A stretch of 64,000 nucleotides of DNA from Yponomeuta sedellus (GCA_934045075.1 OW203725.1:22017714-22081713); one strand, 5' to 3'. Positions 1 through 11,440 are shown, counted from the first letter of the stretch. Notes: a model not told the origin generated them from the letters alone. Program-made: numbers and translations.

Positions 1-235
1 ATGACAAAACGACCCCGGACGGATCACTTCCCGGGGATTTGTTATGACCGCACTAATTGTGGGCTTCCCGGTCGAGGTTCCATCCTCATTAGCCGATCAG
101 GGAGACAAGTCTCGAAAGTGCAATGAAAAGTGAAATGAAAATGAAATTTAAAATGAAATGTCCAATAACATGAATAGAAAAATTCAATTTAAAATGAAAC
201 GAAAAATGAGACGAAAAATTGAATACAATAAATAA
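1..235. repeat. Dispersed repeat fragment and AATGA-rich low complexity
   Basis: Positions 60-110 share the words GGTCGAGGT and CTCATTAGCCGA with 2028-2070, so both are pieces of one dispersed repeat of unknown class. Positions 121-235 are a degenerate run of AATGAAA-type units. No coding signal is seen; 235-1020 shows nothing recognisable beyond AT-rich DNA. Confidence 0.4.
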
Positions 236-1020
236 ATATTTCTTTGCACAAAACACTTACCTACGTAAATAGTGTGTAAAAACGTAAGGCACTACATTTT
301 TGCCCATAGGTAATTGCCTACGCTTGGGTGATCTACTGTATTGTAGACAGCCAAATGTTTTCTAAATGTGAACCAAACAAACCAAAACAGAGTTGACAGA
401 GAAATAGGCAATTTTGTATTTTTCCTCTCCTCAGGGATTTTCCGATTCCAGTGGTGCCACCTACATGCTGCTTACAGTCTTAATTATTATTCTTAACAAT
501 CATAGTGCCTACTTGCTTAATTGTGCTTAATTTGCGCAATATCTCATGTGTGCATGCAGTCTATTTTAGATCTATTCTGTATAAAGTATTTTTTTATTTC
601 TAATATTGGCTAGTTGCATGTCTATATAGCTACCAGCGTGTCAATTGCTAGCAAATACTCGGGATGTGCTGAAAATCAGCGCTGCGTTGATGTTTGCACA
701 CGCAGCATTTAGCTTAGCATAATTATCCTTATTATCGCATAGCGTTATTTAACTAAGTTTTCACTAAAGTAACTAAGTATGTATTTAACTTAGTCTATTT
801 TAAGTTGTTTTTTGTACTTTTTGGCGATAATTAAACCATTTTTCAATTTCAATTTCAAGTATCTCTATGTTTTGCCCATAAGGCGTAAAAATTTTGGCAC
901 AGCAAATAATTAGGATCAGAAATAGTACACTAAGTATAATGAATTAGTATTTACAGATCAAAAATTGTATTAATATGTCAGATTATTTATATTGTATTAA
1001 ATGTGTGATGCATTTTAATT

Positions 1021-1200
1021 AAGCCAGATGTCGCTGCCTGTACGTAATGCAGAGAATAGTGTAAAGAGGTTCAAAATTTCACTGATGCCGGTGAGTCGCC
1101 CATTAGCTCAGTTGGAAAGAGCGCTGGCACGGATAGCCAGAAGTCGCGGGTTTGAATCCCGGCATGGGTGGAATTTTTAGCCTTTAAATAGGTTTTCAAA
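1021..1200 (+). repeat. Family F tRNA-derived SINE, copy 1 (body, no tail)
   Basis: The tRNA-like module runs from about 1098 to 1170. It has an exact A box (TAGCTCAGTTGG), an anticodon arm CTGGC-ACGGATA-GCCAG, and a B box GGTTTGAATCC with one change from consensus. A 5' extension shared with other copies (CGCTGCCTGTACGTAAT) precedes it and the GCCTTTAAATAGGTTTT segment follows. The 3' tail found in other copies is absent. It folds like a tRNA, but the position before the anticodon is C rather than the near-universal T, and an identical module occurs in more than ten repeats, so it is not a tRNA gene. Confidence 0.75.
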
Positions 1201-1812
1201 TGTGTGTCAAGAGTATATTTACAAAAAAGGAAAAAAATATTGCGTATTTATTCCAAAAAAAGCAAATGTAATTTTACTTGTAAAAAAAGCCGTCAAAACT
1301 ATCTTGAGTACGAGTCATATGGTGTCATATAGGAATTATAAGTCTCTGATCAGTAAACAAACAAAGGTGAAGTCAGATCTCGGGTTCTTGGATCGCTAAA
1401 TTTCCTGAGCTTTCACGATATTGCAGATTCGACAAATCCTGGCCGTTTTCGATAAAATTGCTACAGATACTTACAAAATTATCTATGATAAGGTTTGTCC
1501 TGTTTTTTGTAAAAATTACCCATCTTTTTTAAGATGCCATAAAATGCCTTTGATCGGTTTTAAAACTACAATATGTGGGAATAGAACGTTGACGCGCTGA
1601 GTGAAATGAAACGCAAGTTGTGAGCGAGAGAGAGGTTTGAGAGGGGGATGCAAGAAAACAGATTGATATTAGGTATAGCATAACTGTACAAGGGAGTTAG
1701 GTAAAAGTGTAGGACGAATAAATTAAAGAAATTCACAAGCTTTTATTATTCATTTATTGCTCAAAAATCATCCCTACATATGAATATTTAATGCTTATTT
1801 TTTCACACTGTC

Positions 1813-1926
1813 ATTCGAACCCGCGACCTCTGGCTATCAGTGCCACGGATGGGTGGAATTGTTAGCCTCTAAATAAGTTTTTGTAAATTCTCCTTAGCAC
1901 GGGTTAGTGCATAAAAAAAAATAAAG
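1813..1926 (+). repeat. Family F, rearranged foldback copy 2
   Basis: An antisense piece of the tRNA-like module (ATTCGAACCCGCGACCTCTGG) is joined to the sense end (GGGTGGAATTGTTAGCC) and then to the 3' tail CCTTAGCACGGGTTAGTGCAT with an A-run. The order inverted arm, sense arm, tail matches the hairpin copies further along, but the second arm has lost its B box. Confidence 0.65.
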
Positions 1927-2027
1927 ATTGTAACATGCTTACCTACCTACACGCTAGTGCACGCGACTATCGCGACTCGCGATATGTGTGAACAAATACA
2001 TATGTGTTTATTAGACTCTAGGCCCTG

Positions 2028-2110
2028 GTCGAGGTATCTTCCTCATTAGCCGACCAGCCCTGGACGTCAGCGGCGTAGTTAGCGCGGGTTCAGGGAATCA
2101 GGTTGATGTC
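2028..2110. repeat. Dispersed repeat fragment (related to 60-110)
   Basis: It shares GGTCGAGGT..CCTCATTAGCCGA with the start of the window. Its class is unknown. A 40-bp fragment of the repeat that carries a GTCCCACTGCAGGGCACAGGCC motif follows at about 2290-2325. Confidence 0.4.
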
Positions 2111-3087
2111 GACGGTGGCCGGTTTGATCTACTTCGCTTCATAAGTGGCGAAATTATCTATAGTCGAAGACAGGACCCCATTTCATAGCACTGCAATTAG
2201 TAGCTTTTACTGCTTAGCCGATTAAACCCAGGTTTACAGGTCGAAAGATTGCTACGCAATGTACAGTGAATTATGTTTTTTTTATGGATGTATAAACGTC
2301 CCACTGCAGGGCACAGGCCTTATAAAATATTATCATAATTATAAACTATTAATAATTGTAGTTTAAAGAAAAACGGCACACTCGGCAAAAACATTTTTTA
2401 CGTTAAATGTGATGACCGCCGAAAATGCTGAAAAATATATTCTGAACGCACCCAAAACTGACAGCTGTCTAACCTCAATCTGTTTGACAGTTCTCTTCAG
2501 TTTGCGATCGGTGTATAACCTCAAAAACCCGAAGTTACTGTCGCTTTATAAGTGATTTAAGTGTTTTTCTGTATTGATTGACTATTAAACCAACTATAAC
2601 AGTGATTATTTGTGTGTGCTAGACAAATTATTGGTGTGGATATAGTGTTTTTCCGTGTAAAATACGCGTGTTGCCGCGCGCTATTTCTGCTTACAACACT
2701 TATTGCTTTGTTTTTGTTTTCCTTTAAACTTACAGTGCTCAAACTGATAAATCTTTTTAATTTAGCATTTTTATAGTGATTTTTGGCACTCCAGGTGTAG
2801 TTAAAGTTTTTTTCTTCGTAAAATTAAGTCTCAAAATACCCTCGAAAATCTAGTTAACTTACACGTTTTTTCGACGTTCTTATCTTCTATATGTATTTCT
2901 ATTCAAGTACTGTTAATTAATTATTATGCTCTCACAAGACACCCTCCAATATACTTCTACTTCTCTTTTCTAAATGATAAAATTTGTGCTAAAGTTGTTT
3001 ACAAACAAAACTCATTTTGTCCTCAACTCATCTCTCATTAAAAATAAAAAAAAGTTGTACTTTCAAAAGTGGTTTAAAGCATCAGCC

Positions 3088-3375
3088 ATGATGGAACCAA
3101 CTGAGGGTGGAGACACCATAGTAAAAAATCCTGATAAGGAAGAAATTCCAACGAAGAAAATGAAGTTAAATAGTGTTGCTGAAAATGAGACTCTAATGCA
3201 GAGGACTGTAGCTACAATGTGTGGTGCTTGGAGGCCAGATGAAGTGGATGGTGGCCTGGTGTTGGTCTTCAAGACCAGGGACCCGGGTCTAAGTCCTAAT
3301 CCAATGCGAGAAGAGGATTATCCAGAGAACATCGAGGACTTCTGGGAGGCAACTCTGAACGCCAATGAATTACAG
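3088..3375 (+). CDS. Candidate first coding exon of an unrecognised host gene (partial)
   Basis: This is an open frame of 96 codons from the ATG pair at 3088/3091; the second ATG has A at -3 and G at +4. It ends at a strong splice donor, CAG|GTATGT, with GT at 3376-3377, in phase 0. The frame stays open upstream to an ATG at 2974 and downstream into presumed intron to 3513. The peptide is acidic and hydrophilic, has a basic TKKMK cluster near residue 24 that could be a nuclear signal, and a Trp/Pro/acid-rich second half; there is no signal peptide or membrane segment. Unlike most open frames here, it does not overlap any repeat family seen in the window. About 500 bp of non-repeat DNA upstream could be 5' UTR. 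I do not recognise the family and assign no function. Confidence 0.45.
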
Positions 3376-4043
3376 GTATGTATGACAGGCATTTCGAAAA
3401 TAACTACATACATTGGTACCTCCATGAAGTGTAAAAAATTAAAACAAAAGCGCTTGGAAAAGGAAAGAGCTTTTCTTGATTGGTTAAAAGCGCCATCTTG
3501 TAACAGTGTTTAGAACTACTTGAAATTATGGTGAGGTTGCACAACTTCACACTAGTTCATCAATTTTACGCCAGGTGGCGCTACAAGTAAATTGCTTCTA
3601 GCGCCATCTGTGATTTAATATTTAAAGGTCTTAATGTGTGCGTTACACCAAACATTTTATGTTAATACCGCTGATCACCACTAGGTGGCGCAGGCATAAA
3701 TTTTCGTGAATTTCGAATAACTTCAGCATTTTCTTATTGTGAAAATGCCGCGCTACGAAACCACGGAGAGCAACCTTTTAGTCTAAATGCTAAAAGCCTG
3801 CTGTGAGCTCCCACAGAGTTACTTTACTCATTACTTAATGTAATGAACATGCTGCGATCTGGTTTTAGTGTGCTTCGTAGTTGTATGCAATCTTTTGTTT
3901 TCCCTTTTAGAAAAGGAAGAGTTTCAACCCTTTGAGAAAGCTACATAACTTCTTTGACAGATTTTAGAAGAATAAAAATACGCACTTGATTAGATTATGA
4001 TACATTACTTTATTCATTAATAATAAAGCAACAATAACAAAAT

Positions 4044-4240
4044 TACACACCGGGGGGTGGGCAGCAGCGCCCCCTGCAGTGCAATTAGACCAAACTGCGA
4101 TCCCCAACCCGCATGCCCAGCGTGGGGATTATGGGCATTACCCCCCAATGATGGCACAACCTTGCGCTGTGGCGCTCATTAGGGGAGGGCTATGTCCAGC
4201 AGTGGACTAATATAGCCTGAAGTAAAAGTAGTAGTATTAG
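4044..4240 (+). repeat. Family M retroposon copy with 11-bp target duplication
   Basis: This is a short retroposon whose conserved end reads GGGAGGGCTATGTCCAGCAG then TGGACTA..TATAGCCTGA. It ends in a trinucleotide-like tail (GTAGTAGTA) and is flanked by AATAACAAAAT at 4033-4043 and 4241-4251. The 5' part (GGGGGGTGGGCAGCAGCG, then CATGCCCAGCGTGG) belongs to the longer subfamily. It has no open frame. Confidence 0.7.
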
Positions 4241-4360
4241 AATAACAAAATATAAACGAAACAAACCGTCGATGGAAATAGTTAAGACAGAAAACAATAA
4301 TGTCTATTAAAATGCACCTCACTGATTTAATTTATTTATTTTGCGTATGGTTTGGTATGG

Positions 4361-4670
4361 CTTTGCATTCGCAAGGCACGTTAAGTCGTTGGTGCCTGAC
4401 AGGGCGCGGTCAGGTGCAGGATGGTTGACCATCCCGTGACTACCGCTAGTGGCATTTTTTCCGAGCGCTTCCGTGCTTCGCAAGGCACGCTAAGCCGTTG
4501 GTGCCGGCTGTTAAGTTATGTTAAGCCATTGGTGCCGGCTGCCATGTAATGGCAGTCGTTAAGCCATGTCAGAGGCCTCATGGGCGGCTTGATAACTTCC
4601 GACAGTAAGGCCAGCCACTGTCTTACCATCCTCCACCAACCCGGACGTGGCCCCCGTGGTGGACTAAGGC
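4361..4670 (-). repeat. Family R dispersed repeat, reverse copy
   Basis: Recognised by TTGCGAAGCACGG, GCCGGCACCAACGGCTTA, AAGTTATCAAGCCGCC and CCGGGTTGGTGGAGG read on the minus strand. Part of the GCACG..AACGGC region is duplicated inside this copy (about 4370-4400 and 4485-4540). The class is unknown; it has neither TIRs nor an open frame. Confidence 0.6.
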
Positions 4671-5093
4671 CTAACATTAAATAATTTCTAATTTTAATAA
4701 ATATTTTTTTCATTATAAACGAAGTGTTTGCATAATGTTAAAGTTGTTCGTTTCAGAAATATATTGACTATACTATATCAACCTGTATTATAAATTTATT
4801 AACAAATACTTGTTTTATCGCACCCACGAGAGATAGAATAACATGAAAATTAAATATCTTGATGGTAGCCATGCTAAGAGCTTGCAAGAGTTGTCAAACT
4901 TTCTGTGAAGGAAAATATAAGTCAGAACTACGAATTTATTTTGCGAACGCTAAAAACTATGAAGTGAACTATGAACTATGAAGTTATCTATTAGTGAACT
5001 ATGAACTAATAGAGTGAAGTAGTTCAGATAAGGAAATTAAGTATAATATCACTCTTTTGTTTTCAGTGAAGCGTTTCGCGCACCTCTACATTA
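4671..5093. other. Unannotated AT-rich spacer
   Basis: No gene or recognised repeat is seen. Around 4965-5015 there are imperfect direct repeats of GTGAACTATGAACTA. A TTTTGTTTTCAG acceptor-like sequence ends near 5068 but leads straight into a SINE, so it is not proposed as an exon start. Confidence 0.4.
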
Positions 5094-5283
5094 CATAACA
5101 TTTACATACAGGCACGTGCATTGCTTCCGGCCCCACACTAGGATACCCTGTGTCGTGGGAACCAGAAACAACGACATCACAAACGTCCAAGACCTAATGT
5201 TTTTTTTGTCCCCAGGCGGGATTCGAACCCGGGACCTCTTGCATATTAGGCAGATGCGCTACCGCTACGCCACAGAGGTCGTC
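5094..5283 (-). repeat. Family C tRNA-derived SINE
   Basis: On the minus strand the tRNA-like head (5211-5281) has the A-box-like word TGGCGTAGCGGTAGCGC and the B box GGTTCGAATCCC. The body carries GTTTCTGGTTCCCACGACAC and AGGGTATCCTAGTG and ends in TACATAAC..TAATG-type sequence. A second copy is at 54426-54632. It is too diverged in the anticodon region for a functional tRNA. Confidence 0.65.
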
Positions 5284-5477
5284 ATGGCACTCTTATGGTT
5301 ATATTGTTGGTTGCAACAACAATGTAAAGGTTGACGTGCTGTCCACTGTAGGAGAATGCCTGTCGGTGGTATAGATATACTAGGTCGATTAGCTTAACAG
5401 TAATTATGCCCAAAACATAGCTTGTTCTGATCCCAAACTACTGTACCCTATGCTATGTTGAGCAGGCAAGAACAATC

Positions 5478-5560
5478 ACGGCCTCCAGCGGGAAGTGAAC
5501 CCACGACCTCTGTTTTGATCGATAGACCAGCTCGTTCCCGCTACACCGGCGAGGCAGTCT
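5478..5560 (-). repeat. Family D tRNA-like SINE head (fragment)
   Basis: Read on the minus strand, a tRNA-like segment carries a degenerate B box (GGTTCACTTCCCGC) and AGACTGCCTCGCCGG at its 5' end, the same start as the heads at 48531-48612 and 63825-63896. No body follows. Confidence 0.5.
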
Positions 5561-5989
5561 AATGAAACATCGCTCTACCGCTTCATTAAAAAGAAAACAG
5601 CCAATTTCGAGAACTTTCCCTCAAGGCAACCACCGCGTCCGAGCTAGACGCCGAAGCAATCAAAACTCGAACCGCGACCACTCGTGAATAAGCCAACACC
5701 TCGGCGCACCAGACTTCGTTAACATACTTGAGCGGGACTGAAAAACCGTCCTCCTTTACATTACCGGTCCCCGCTGTGAATTTCACCATAGCTTCAAATT
5801 TCAGAATTCACGGGCTTTGTCCAAAAACTTAAGTTCTTTTTTCAATCTAAAACTTATTAGAGTTGTTGGTTTAGAAAGAGATGCACTAATTAATTTTAAA
5901 AGGGCAAAGAAAGCACCAGAGTCTACGAAGCCGGAAGTACGTCATATAATCAACTGTCAGTTTCTAGTGATACCATTACTCGACACGAT

Positions 5990-6083
5990 ATCAACCTTTG
6001 TATGTCCTCACTGCTGGGGCACGGGTCTCTTGCTGCATCGCAGAAAGGTTAGGCCAAGTCACCACGGGGGCCAAGTCCAATAT
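5990..6083 (+). repeat. Family R, 5'-end fragment
   Basis: Matches the start of family R (ATATCAACCTTTGTATGTCC, then CTGCTGGGGCACGGGTCTC) and stops at GGGGCCAAGTCC. Confidence 0.6.
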
Positions 6084-6107
6084 TAACAAATGGATACCAC
6101 ATCGTGT

Positions 6108-6152
6108 GTGTATATGTGTATGAGGGTGTATGTGTGTGTGTGTGTGTGCGCA
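6108..6152. repeat. (GT)n microsatellite
   Basis: An interrupted GT run with TGTGTGTGTGTGTGTGTG at its core. Confidence 0.8.
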
Positions 6153-6458
6153 TGAGCGCGCGTCTGTTGTACCAACTTACCTGACGTGTAATGGCGTTAG
6201 AGCATGGGTAAGCATTTTACGTGCATATAAGCGGACGGACAAAACGCTTACGAAGAGTCTGACGTAATATGATTTTCCTTTCTGAATGGGCACTAGGTAT
6301 GCCCGTGGATCCTGCTCTAAGCCCATTTACGGACAAAATGGCATGTTCCACTACTTGATGCTGCATAGTATGACGTATGTCGTATGCAAGATCGACTCAG
6401 CGCTGATTTTCTGAAATTCGATGTGAAATTTCAAACCTTATAAATATAATATTCGAAT

Positions 6459-6745
6459 ATGTAAGGTTGGTAGTTCTAACGGTGAAGGAAAACATCGTGA
6501 GGAAACCCGCGGCTTGGTTGGCTCTGCACGTATTGACTAGTCTTTCCTGTGGGCTAGGCCGACTAAGCTGTCAGAATGATATAGGTGCTGGGCAAGCCTA
6601 CACCATCTATAAAACCATGTCCCAGGCACTACAAGCGTCGGAGTGGTCCCTTCACCGATCTAGTGTGAGTGAAGATACCACTGGACGCTGTATAAATCAT
6701 CTCATTAAGTAGATGCAAAAAGGCCAATACTTATTATTATTATTT
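6459..6745 (+). repeat. Family T retroposon, near full-length
   Basis: Contains CCCGCGGCTTGGTTGGCTC, GGGCTAGGCCGACTAAGCTG, TCTAGTGTGAGTGAAGATAC and GCTGTATAAATCATCTC, and ends in a (TTA)n tail at 6731-6745. Other copies lie at 10319-10806 (split), 44566-44650 (3' part) and 62764-62975. The trinucleotide tail suggests a retroposon. No internal protein is recognised. Confidence 0.6.
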
Positions 6746-7265
6746 AAGGTAGGTAGTTACGAAGATAGATTGAAGAATTGATGGAATGCGACTTGCTGAT
6801 AGGTACCAATTGAATTTTCGCGCATTTTAATGTAGCGAAAATATGTATTCCATTTTTTTTAGATATTAAATAAGAAGTCAGTTAAAGTTAGGTTCAGGTC
6901 AGGTCCTTCTGGTGAGAAATATAAACTTTCATTACGAAAATACTTCTATTATCTTTTTATAAATATTAGAATTATCAGTACGTCGTGACCTTTATAAATT
7001 ATCCAATGCAAGGATCTACGCGCAAATTAAATATATACAAGACTCTTATTGGGAGAAAGCAATTTCGCTAACGGAAAATTTTCTTTTTGGTCCTCCGAGC
7101 AACTTAGGTATTATATCACTAAGTGAGCCTTCATCAAGGCCCTATTTGGTTGAACCACCATAATGACTTATCTCCGACAATTCTGTGTACAGTACATACC
7201 CGAAAGTGAGAAATATTAATGTCAATTGTAACCTCAGAACACAATTGTAACACAAATTATTATCT

Positions 7266-7380
7266 CGATCAACCCTTGTATGTCTCCACTGCTGGGGCAT
7301 GGGTCCCTTCCTGGATAGCAGGAAGGTTAGGCCATACTCCACCACGGGGCCAAGTGCGGGTTGGTGGAGGATTGTACTCG
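7266..7380 (+). repeat. Family R, 5'-end fragment
   Basis: Starts TCGATCAACCCTTGTATGTC and ends GGTTGGTGGAGGATTGTA. Junction with the next MITE fragment is at about 7380. Confidence 0.6.
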
Positions 7381-7382
7381 TA

Positions 7383-7470
7383 ATGGGCACGTCAACTGTA
7401 ACGCTGCCGAAACGTCGGGAAATAAGGTAATTACGTTTTAACTAATAAATAATTGCGATTATACCGATAA
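7383..7470 (+). repeat. Half of MITE S
   Basis: Contains AACGCTGCCGAAACGTCGGG and GGTAATTACGTTTTAACTAA, the right half of the palindromic element at 29402-29544. The left arm is missing. Confidence 0.55.
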
Positions 7471-8154
7471 ATATACTGTATAATTATTGATCATGTATCT
7501 TTTTACGTATAAATCTGTGTGCGAAAGCGGAATGTTCACTTAGCTCTGCCGTATAGATATGAGGCGTAATATGACACAGTGGATACCGTACCGTCCAGTG
7601 GGTATTTCATACGAAAATACACAGTCTAGTAGAAATTTCGTTTTTGCACACAGATGTATACGTGGAAAGTTACATAATCAAGACGCTGGGCATTTCTTCG
7701 TCTATGCCGGTAGGTTATAACATTTTCGTATCGCAATATTTAAACAAAGTTATTTTAGCCTCAGACAAAATTTTGAGCGACGAAGGTGAAATTCCCGCAT
7801 CTAAGTACTCCCTCAAAATGTCAGCCGGGCGGCGTATTCCGGCAGCAAAGAAGGAACTCTAGACATTCCACAAAAACAAATTTCAAGTCTTCTTTATTGC
7901 TTGGAGGCCCAGGTAGGGGCAATATGTAATAAAGGCGAGTTTGTTTGTCCCGCAGTTTGTTACGTGCGGCGGGCCGCACCGATTTTGATCGAAATTGATA
8001 AAGAGATGGAGTTAATATAGGAAGTGCAGTAGCAGAAGGAATAAAACTGAAATGGTCTTATTTATTAAAACAAGATTCTTTTAAAACAATCCTCAGAGGC
8101 TGATTAAATTATCTGTGTTGACGACATTTAAACTGACTCTGAGGAGTATTTTAG
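7471..8154. other. Unannotated spacer
   Basis: Nothing recognisable. A 72-codon open frame at 7644-7862 has no family resemblance and is probably chance. Confidence 0.4.
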
Positions 8155-8162
8155 AGAGTCGT

Positions 8163-8387
8163 CGTCGTCGTCCGGCTATACTAGTCAACTGCTGGACATA
8201 GCCCTCCCCTAATGAGCTTCACGGTGTGCTATCATGAGGGTAATGCGGGTTGGGGATCACAGTTTGGTGGAATTGTACTGCAGGGGGCGCTGCTGCCCAC
8301 CCCCCGGTTTGTGTCCCTTAGTCGCCATTTACGACACCCGCGGGAAGAATTGGGTTGGTGCGATTCTCTAGGCCGACACCACACATC
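8163..8387 (-). repeat. Family M, long-subfamily reverse copy
   Basis: On the minus strand it runs from GTGGTGTCGGCC (5' end) to TATAGCCGGACGACGACGAC (tail of GAC units). AGAGTCGT occurs at 8155-8162 and 8388-8395; the tail microsatellite makes the left edge ambiguous. Confidence 0.65.
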
Positions 8388-8446
8388 AGAGTCGTATTTT
8401 TATAAATTGGATCGAACGTGTATATCGCGCTGTAGAGCTATTCTGA

Positions 8447-8749
8447 GTGCTTAGTGCGAGTTTTTTAACTACTCGATCGCGTTAACGTAAACGCATATTT
8501 CTATGGCATCGAGGAAGCGCCACCTAGCGACAAGTATGGAAATTAAAATTGCTGAGTGCGAGTTGTAATGGTTTACGTTGAAAAGTGAACACGTTTACCA
8601 GCCAAAACACGAATAAACGCGAGTGCGAGTTGTACTGTTACAGCGTTTTGCCAGTTCGAACAGTTAACTTACTCATACTCACTACTCAATGCTCGATTAA
8701 CGCGGTAGTAAAGTTATTCGATTGGATCTGTCAAACTCGCACTCAGCAC
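8447..8749. mobile_element. 303-bp MITE K, copy 1
   Basis: The ends are inverted repeats: GTGCTTAGTGCGAGTTT at the left, and its near reverse complement AAACTCGCACTCAGCAC at the right. The word GAGTGCGAGTT recurs inside (near 8550 and 8620). It has the same length as copy 2 at 30966-31268 and very few differences. The flanks are TCTGA and TCTGG. No open frame; non-autonomous DNA transposon of unassigned superfamily. Confidence 0.75.
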
Positions 8750-9889
8750 TCTGGAGCTGGTAGTGGTATAATAGTTGCCATTTTGAATTGAATCTTATCA
8801 GTTTGAAATAAAGTGCAAAACTAATGAAAAATTTATGCCACCTCTACCGGTTAAAGGGTTAGTGTGTTGCCAGGGTATTCGCGCTTCTAGTAAACTATTG
8901 TCTTACGTAGTTTTAAATATTATTCTATTTATTTAACACATAATTTGAGTTTAAGGATTTGTCTGTAGGACGCCTTAACTACTCGTACTAAGCAGGTGGG
9001 ACCCAAATAAAGCAATATTGTGTGGTGCTTATAGGGTAAGTAACTAATTGATACATGTGAGCATCTTACTTAATATAAATTTGACAGTTTTCTGAAGATG
9101 TTTGGAAGTTTGTTACTCAAGCACGCAGTAACGGCTGAGCGGAATTAAATGAAACTTTGAATACAAATATCTGAGGACTGACCAAGATCTGAATTAAGAC
9201 AAAGAATACTTGATATCCCGATAATGCGTTGCCGTGGGATAATATTTTTTTGTTACCGTAACCTTTTTCAAGCCTAGCTCTAAGAGATTTATTTATTGCG
9301 TTGCCATGGCAACAGGAATCGTACTGATTCCATGGCGGAACGAACTTCGTTTTTACAGCACAGTAAATCGCTCGTGTTGTGTATTATTTCCTTCAGAATA
9401 ATGCGACGCTGTGCCAACGCTGAGGAATTTTGACGTCCTTTGTAGTCTCAACGTCTAGGTACGTAGATTGGCATATCAAAGATTGTGTCTCTGTTGGATA
9501 ATTAATGTGTCTCCCGACATTAAAGATACGTCCTACGTAACTTCTTTAGTCTTCGTTATCGTGTAAGTTTGCAATAGCCTTTGTGCCTTGTACTTTGCGG
9601 TTTGACTTCCTTTAATGTTCTTTAAGACCTATTTTAGGTACCTAGGAATGACTAAACACAGCAATCGTGGGTAGAATATAAAATCCAACGATCGCCATTA
9701 TTATAGCCGAATTGTGCGAGAAGCGGTTGAAATTAAGAAACACAAAAATTTTAATCGGTAATGTGGTTTCAAACTGTCGCATACGTGGGATCCGGTAATC
9801 AAGATGTGTTCGAGTGGAAAAAAGTCGTATGGTTTATTGTCCGACATTGTCAGTGTAGTGTGTCGCAACCCTAATAGTGCTTTGTGATA
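8750..9889. other. Unannotated spacer
   Basis: No gene, SINE or known TIR element is recognised. Around 9295-9340 the word GTTGCCATGGCAAC is a short perfect palindrome. Confidence 0.35.
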
Positions 9890-10040
9890 GCTGATTGAGG
9901 GTAGTCTGAAACCTCATCAGCCGAAGATGCGAACGGGTGCCAGCCATCAGTCTTCTCGTGACCACGATGACTGTAACGTCGTCGAAACGTCGAGGTAAAA
10001 TAGCAATAAATTACTACGCGATTAAGCCCCGAAAAATATT
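9890..10040 (+). repeat. Diverged MITE S relative
   Basis: GTGACCACGATGACTGTAAC, GTCGAAACGTCGAGG and ACTACGCGATTAAGCCCC match, with changes, the centre and right arm of MITE S (29402-29544). Confidence 0.4.
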
Positions 10041-10318
10041 CTAACTAAGAATATAAAATCATTTGGTGGGCAAGGTTTTTGAAATAGAGCGTTCTTCAAG
10101 CGGCATCGCCCAAACAAACTTAGTTTTGTATTCATTTACAAACGGCATATTCTTGTACCGCAATAAAACTTACGTTTACATTGTATGGAATCAGGCGTTA
10201 CTTTGCGGAAATCCATAATAGCATTAAATGTGAAAATTATAAAATTTGACATCAATATTTTATCAATAATGCAGGCCTGGACTGTATTTCTAACTGTAAA
10301 AGTTGCTGCACTTATCGC

Positions 10319-10806
10319 CTAACCCGCGGCTTGGTTGGCTCCGCACGTATTGAGTAGTCTTTTCTGTGGGCCAGATCGACTAAGCTGTCAGGATGGGGTT
10401 CCCTATTTCACTCCGAAAATTCTTTGTTCGAAATACGGTTCACCTACGAATGATACTTCGAAAGATTGATTATTCGACGCCTTAATCAGTCGAATGTTTT
10501 TACACCGACTGCTTGTTGGTTCGTGCCTCGTTACATCGAAAACTTTACTGCGGTGCTTTTTAATGCGACGGTTAATTTTATCAAATGTTAATGCCCCGAT
10601 TGCAGTTCAGTGCCTTGTTACATCATTATCATCTAGTGCTGAATTATTGTAAAAGTAGCTAAATAGAATATGTAGACTTTTACATATGTTATAGGTGCTG
10701 GGATAGCCTACACCGTCTAAAAAACAATATCCCAGGCACTGCAGCGTCGGCCCTTTCACCAATCTAGTGTGAGTAAAGATGCCACTAGACGCTGTATAAA
10801 TCATCT
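10319..10806 (+). repeat. Family T copy split by about 280 bp of unrelated DNA
   Basis: The 5' part (10319-10402, to CTAAGCTGTCAGGATG) and 3' part (10686-10806, from ATAGGTGCTGGGATAGCC) are contiguous in the copy at 6459-6745. The intervening 10403-10685 is not family T and is presumably a later insertion; I find no clear TIR or target duplication for it. Confidence 0.5.
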
Positions 10807-11330
10807 CGTTACGTAAGCAAACTGTGAAGTTGCAGAGATCTCAGATCGGAGACTAGAATAACTACTTTTCCTCGTTCTATAATTTATTTCCTGAAAAGTG
10901 AAATGAAGTGAACTGAAAATAAACAGCCAACCAGTTGGGAAATAAATGAAAACCAAGAGCGAAAGACGATGCAATGGACGTCCAATAGAAATAACGATTT
11001 AAATAAAATAGCTGCTAAAATTGAGCGATATTTCTTTTAGACTGCGTTGGAAAGGTTTCTAAGTACTGGTAAGGAGTAAAAATAAATGACTAGCTGCGCC
11101 CGCAACTTCCTTTGCTTGGTATCCTAAAAGAAAATGAGATGTACTTTAAAATAGTTTTTCTTAACGTGTCGTTAAAACCTTCTATATTAATAGAAACTAC
11201 ACAAAGCGCTGGCTGGACTTGACTTTTCCATTTATGGTGAAAGGTTTGCCGATCAGCGTAACATACTCGCAGATTGTATTTCTTAATTATTCGCGATACG
11301 CGAAATGTATGTGTAATATGCCGAAGGCTC

Positions 11331-11440
11331 TGTTCGTCAGCGAACTTCAGTCAACCCGTGACCACGGCAACTGCAATCGTTGGGAATTAAAGTAATTACG
11401 TTTTGCCTAATAAATAATCAGACCCATTTAATATATATTA
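11331..11440 (+). repeat. MITE S fragment
   Basis: CCGTGACCACGGCAACTGCA and GTAATTACGTTTTGCCTAAT match the right half of MITE S. At about 11092-11112 there is a short GACTAGCTGCGCCCGC piece like a Helitron 3' end. Confidence 0.45.

Noticed and set aside
1098..1170. tRNA gene (Ser GGA-like anticodon)
   Set aside because: Boxes are intact, but position 33 is C instead of T, the anticodon loop is shared by more than ten repeat copies, and target duplications show these are SINEs.
2491..2530. Inr-type promoter (TCAGTT at 2498) for the candidate exon at 3088
   Set aside because: An initiator match exists but there is no DPE at +28 and no TATA box; six-base matches are too common to support a call.
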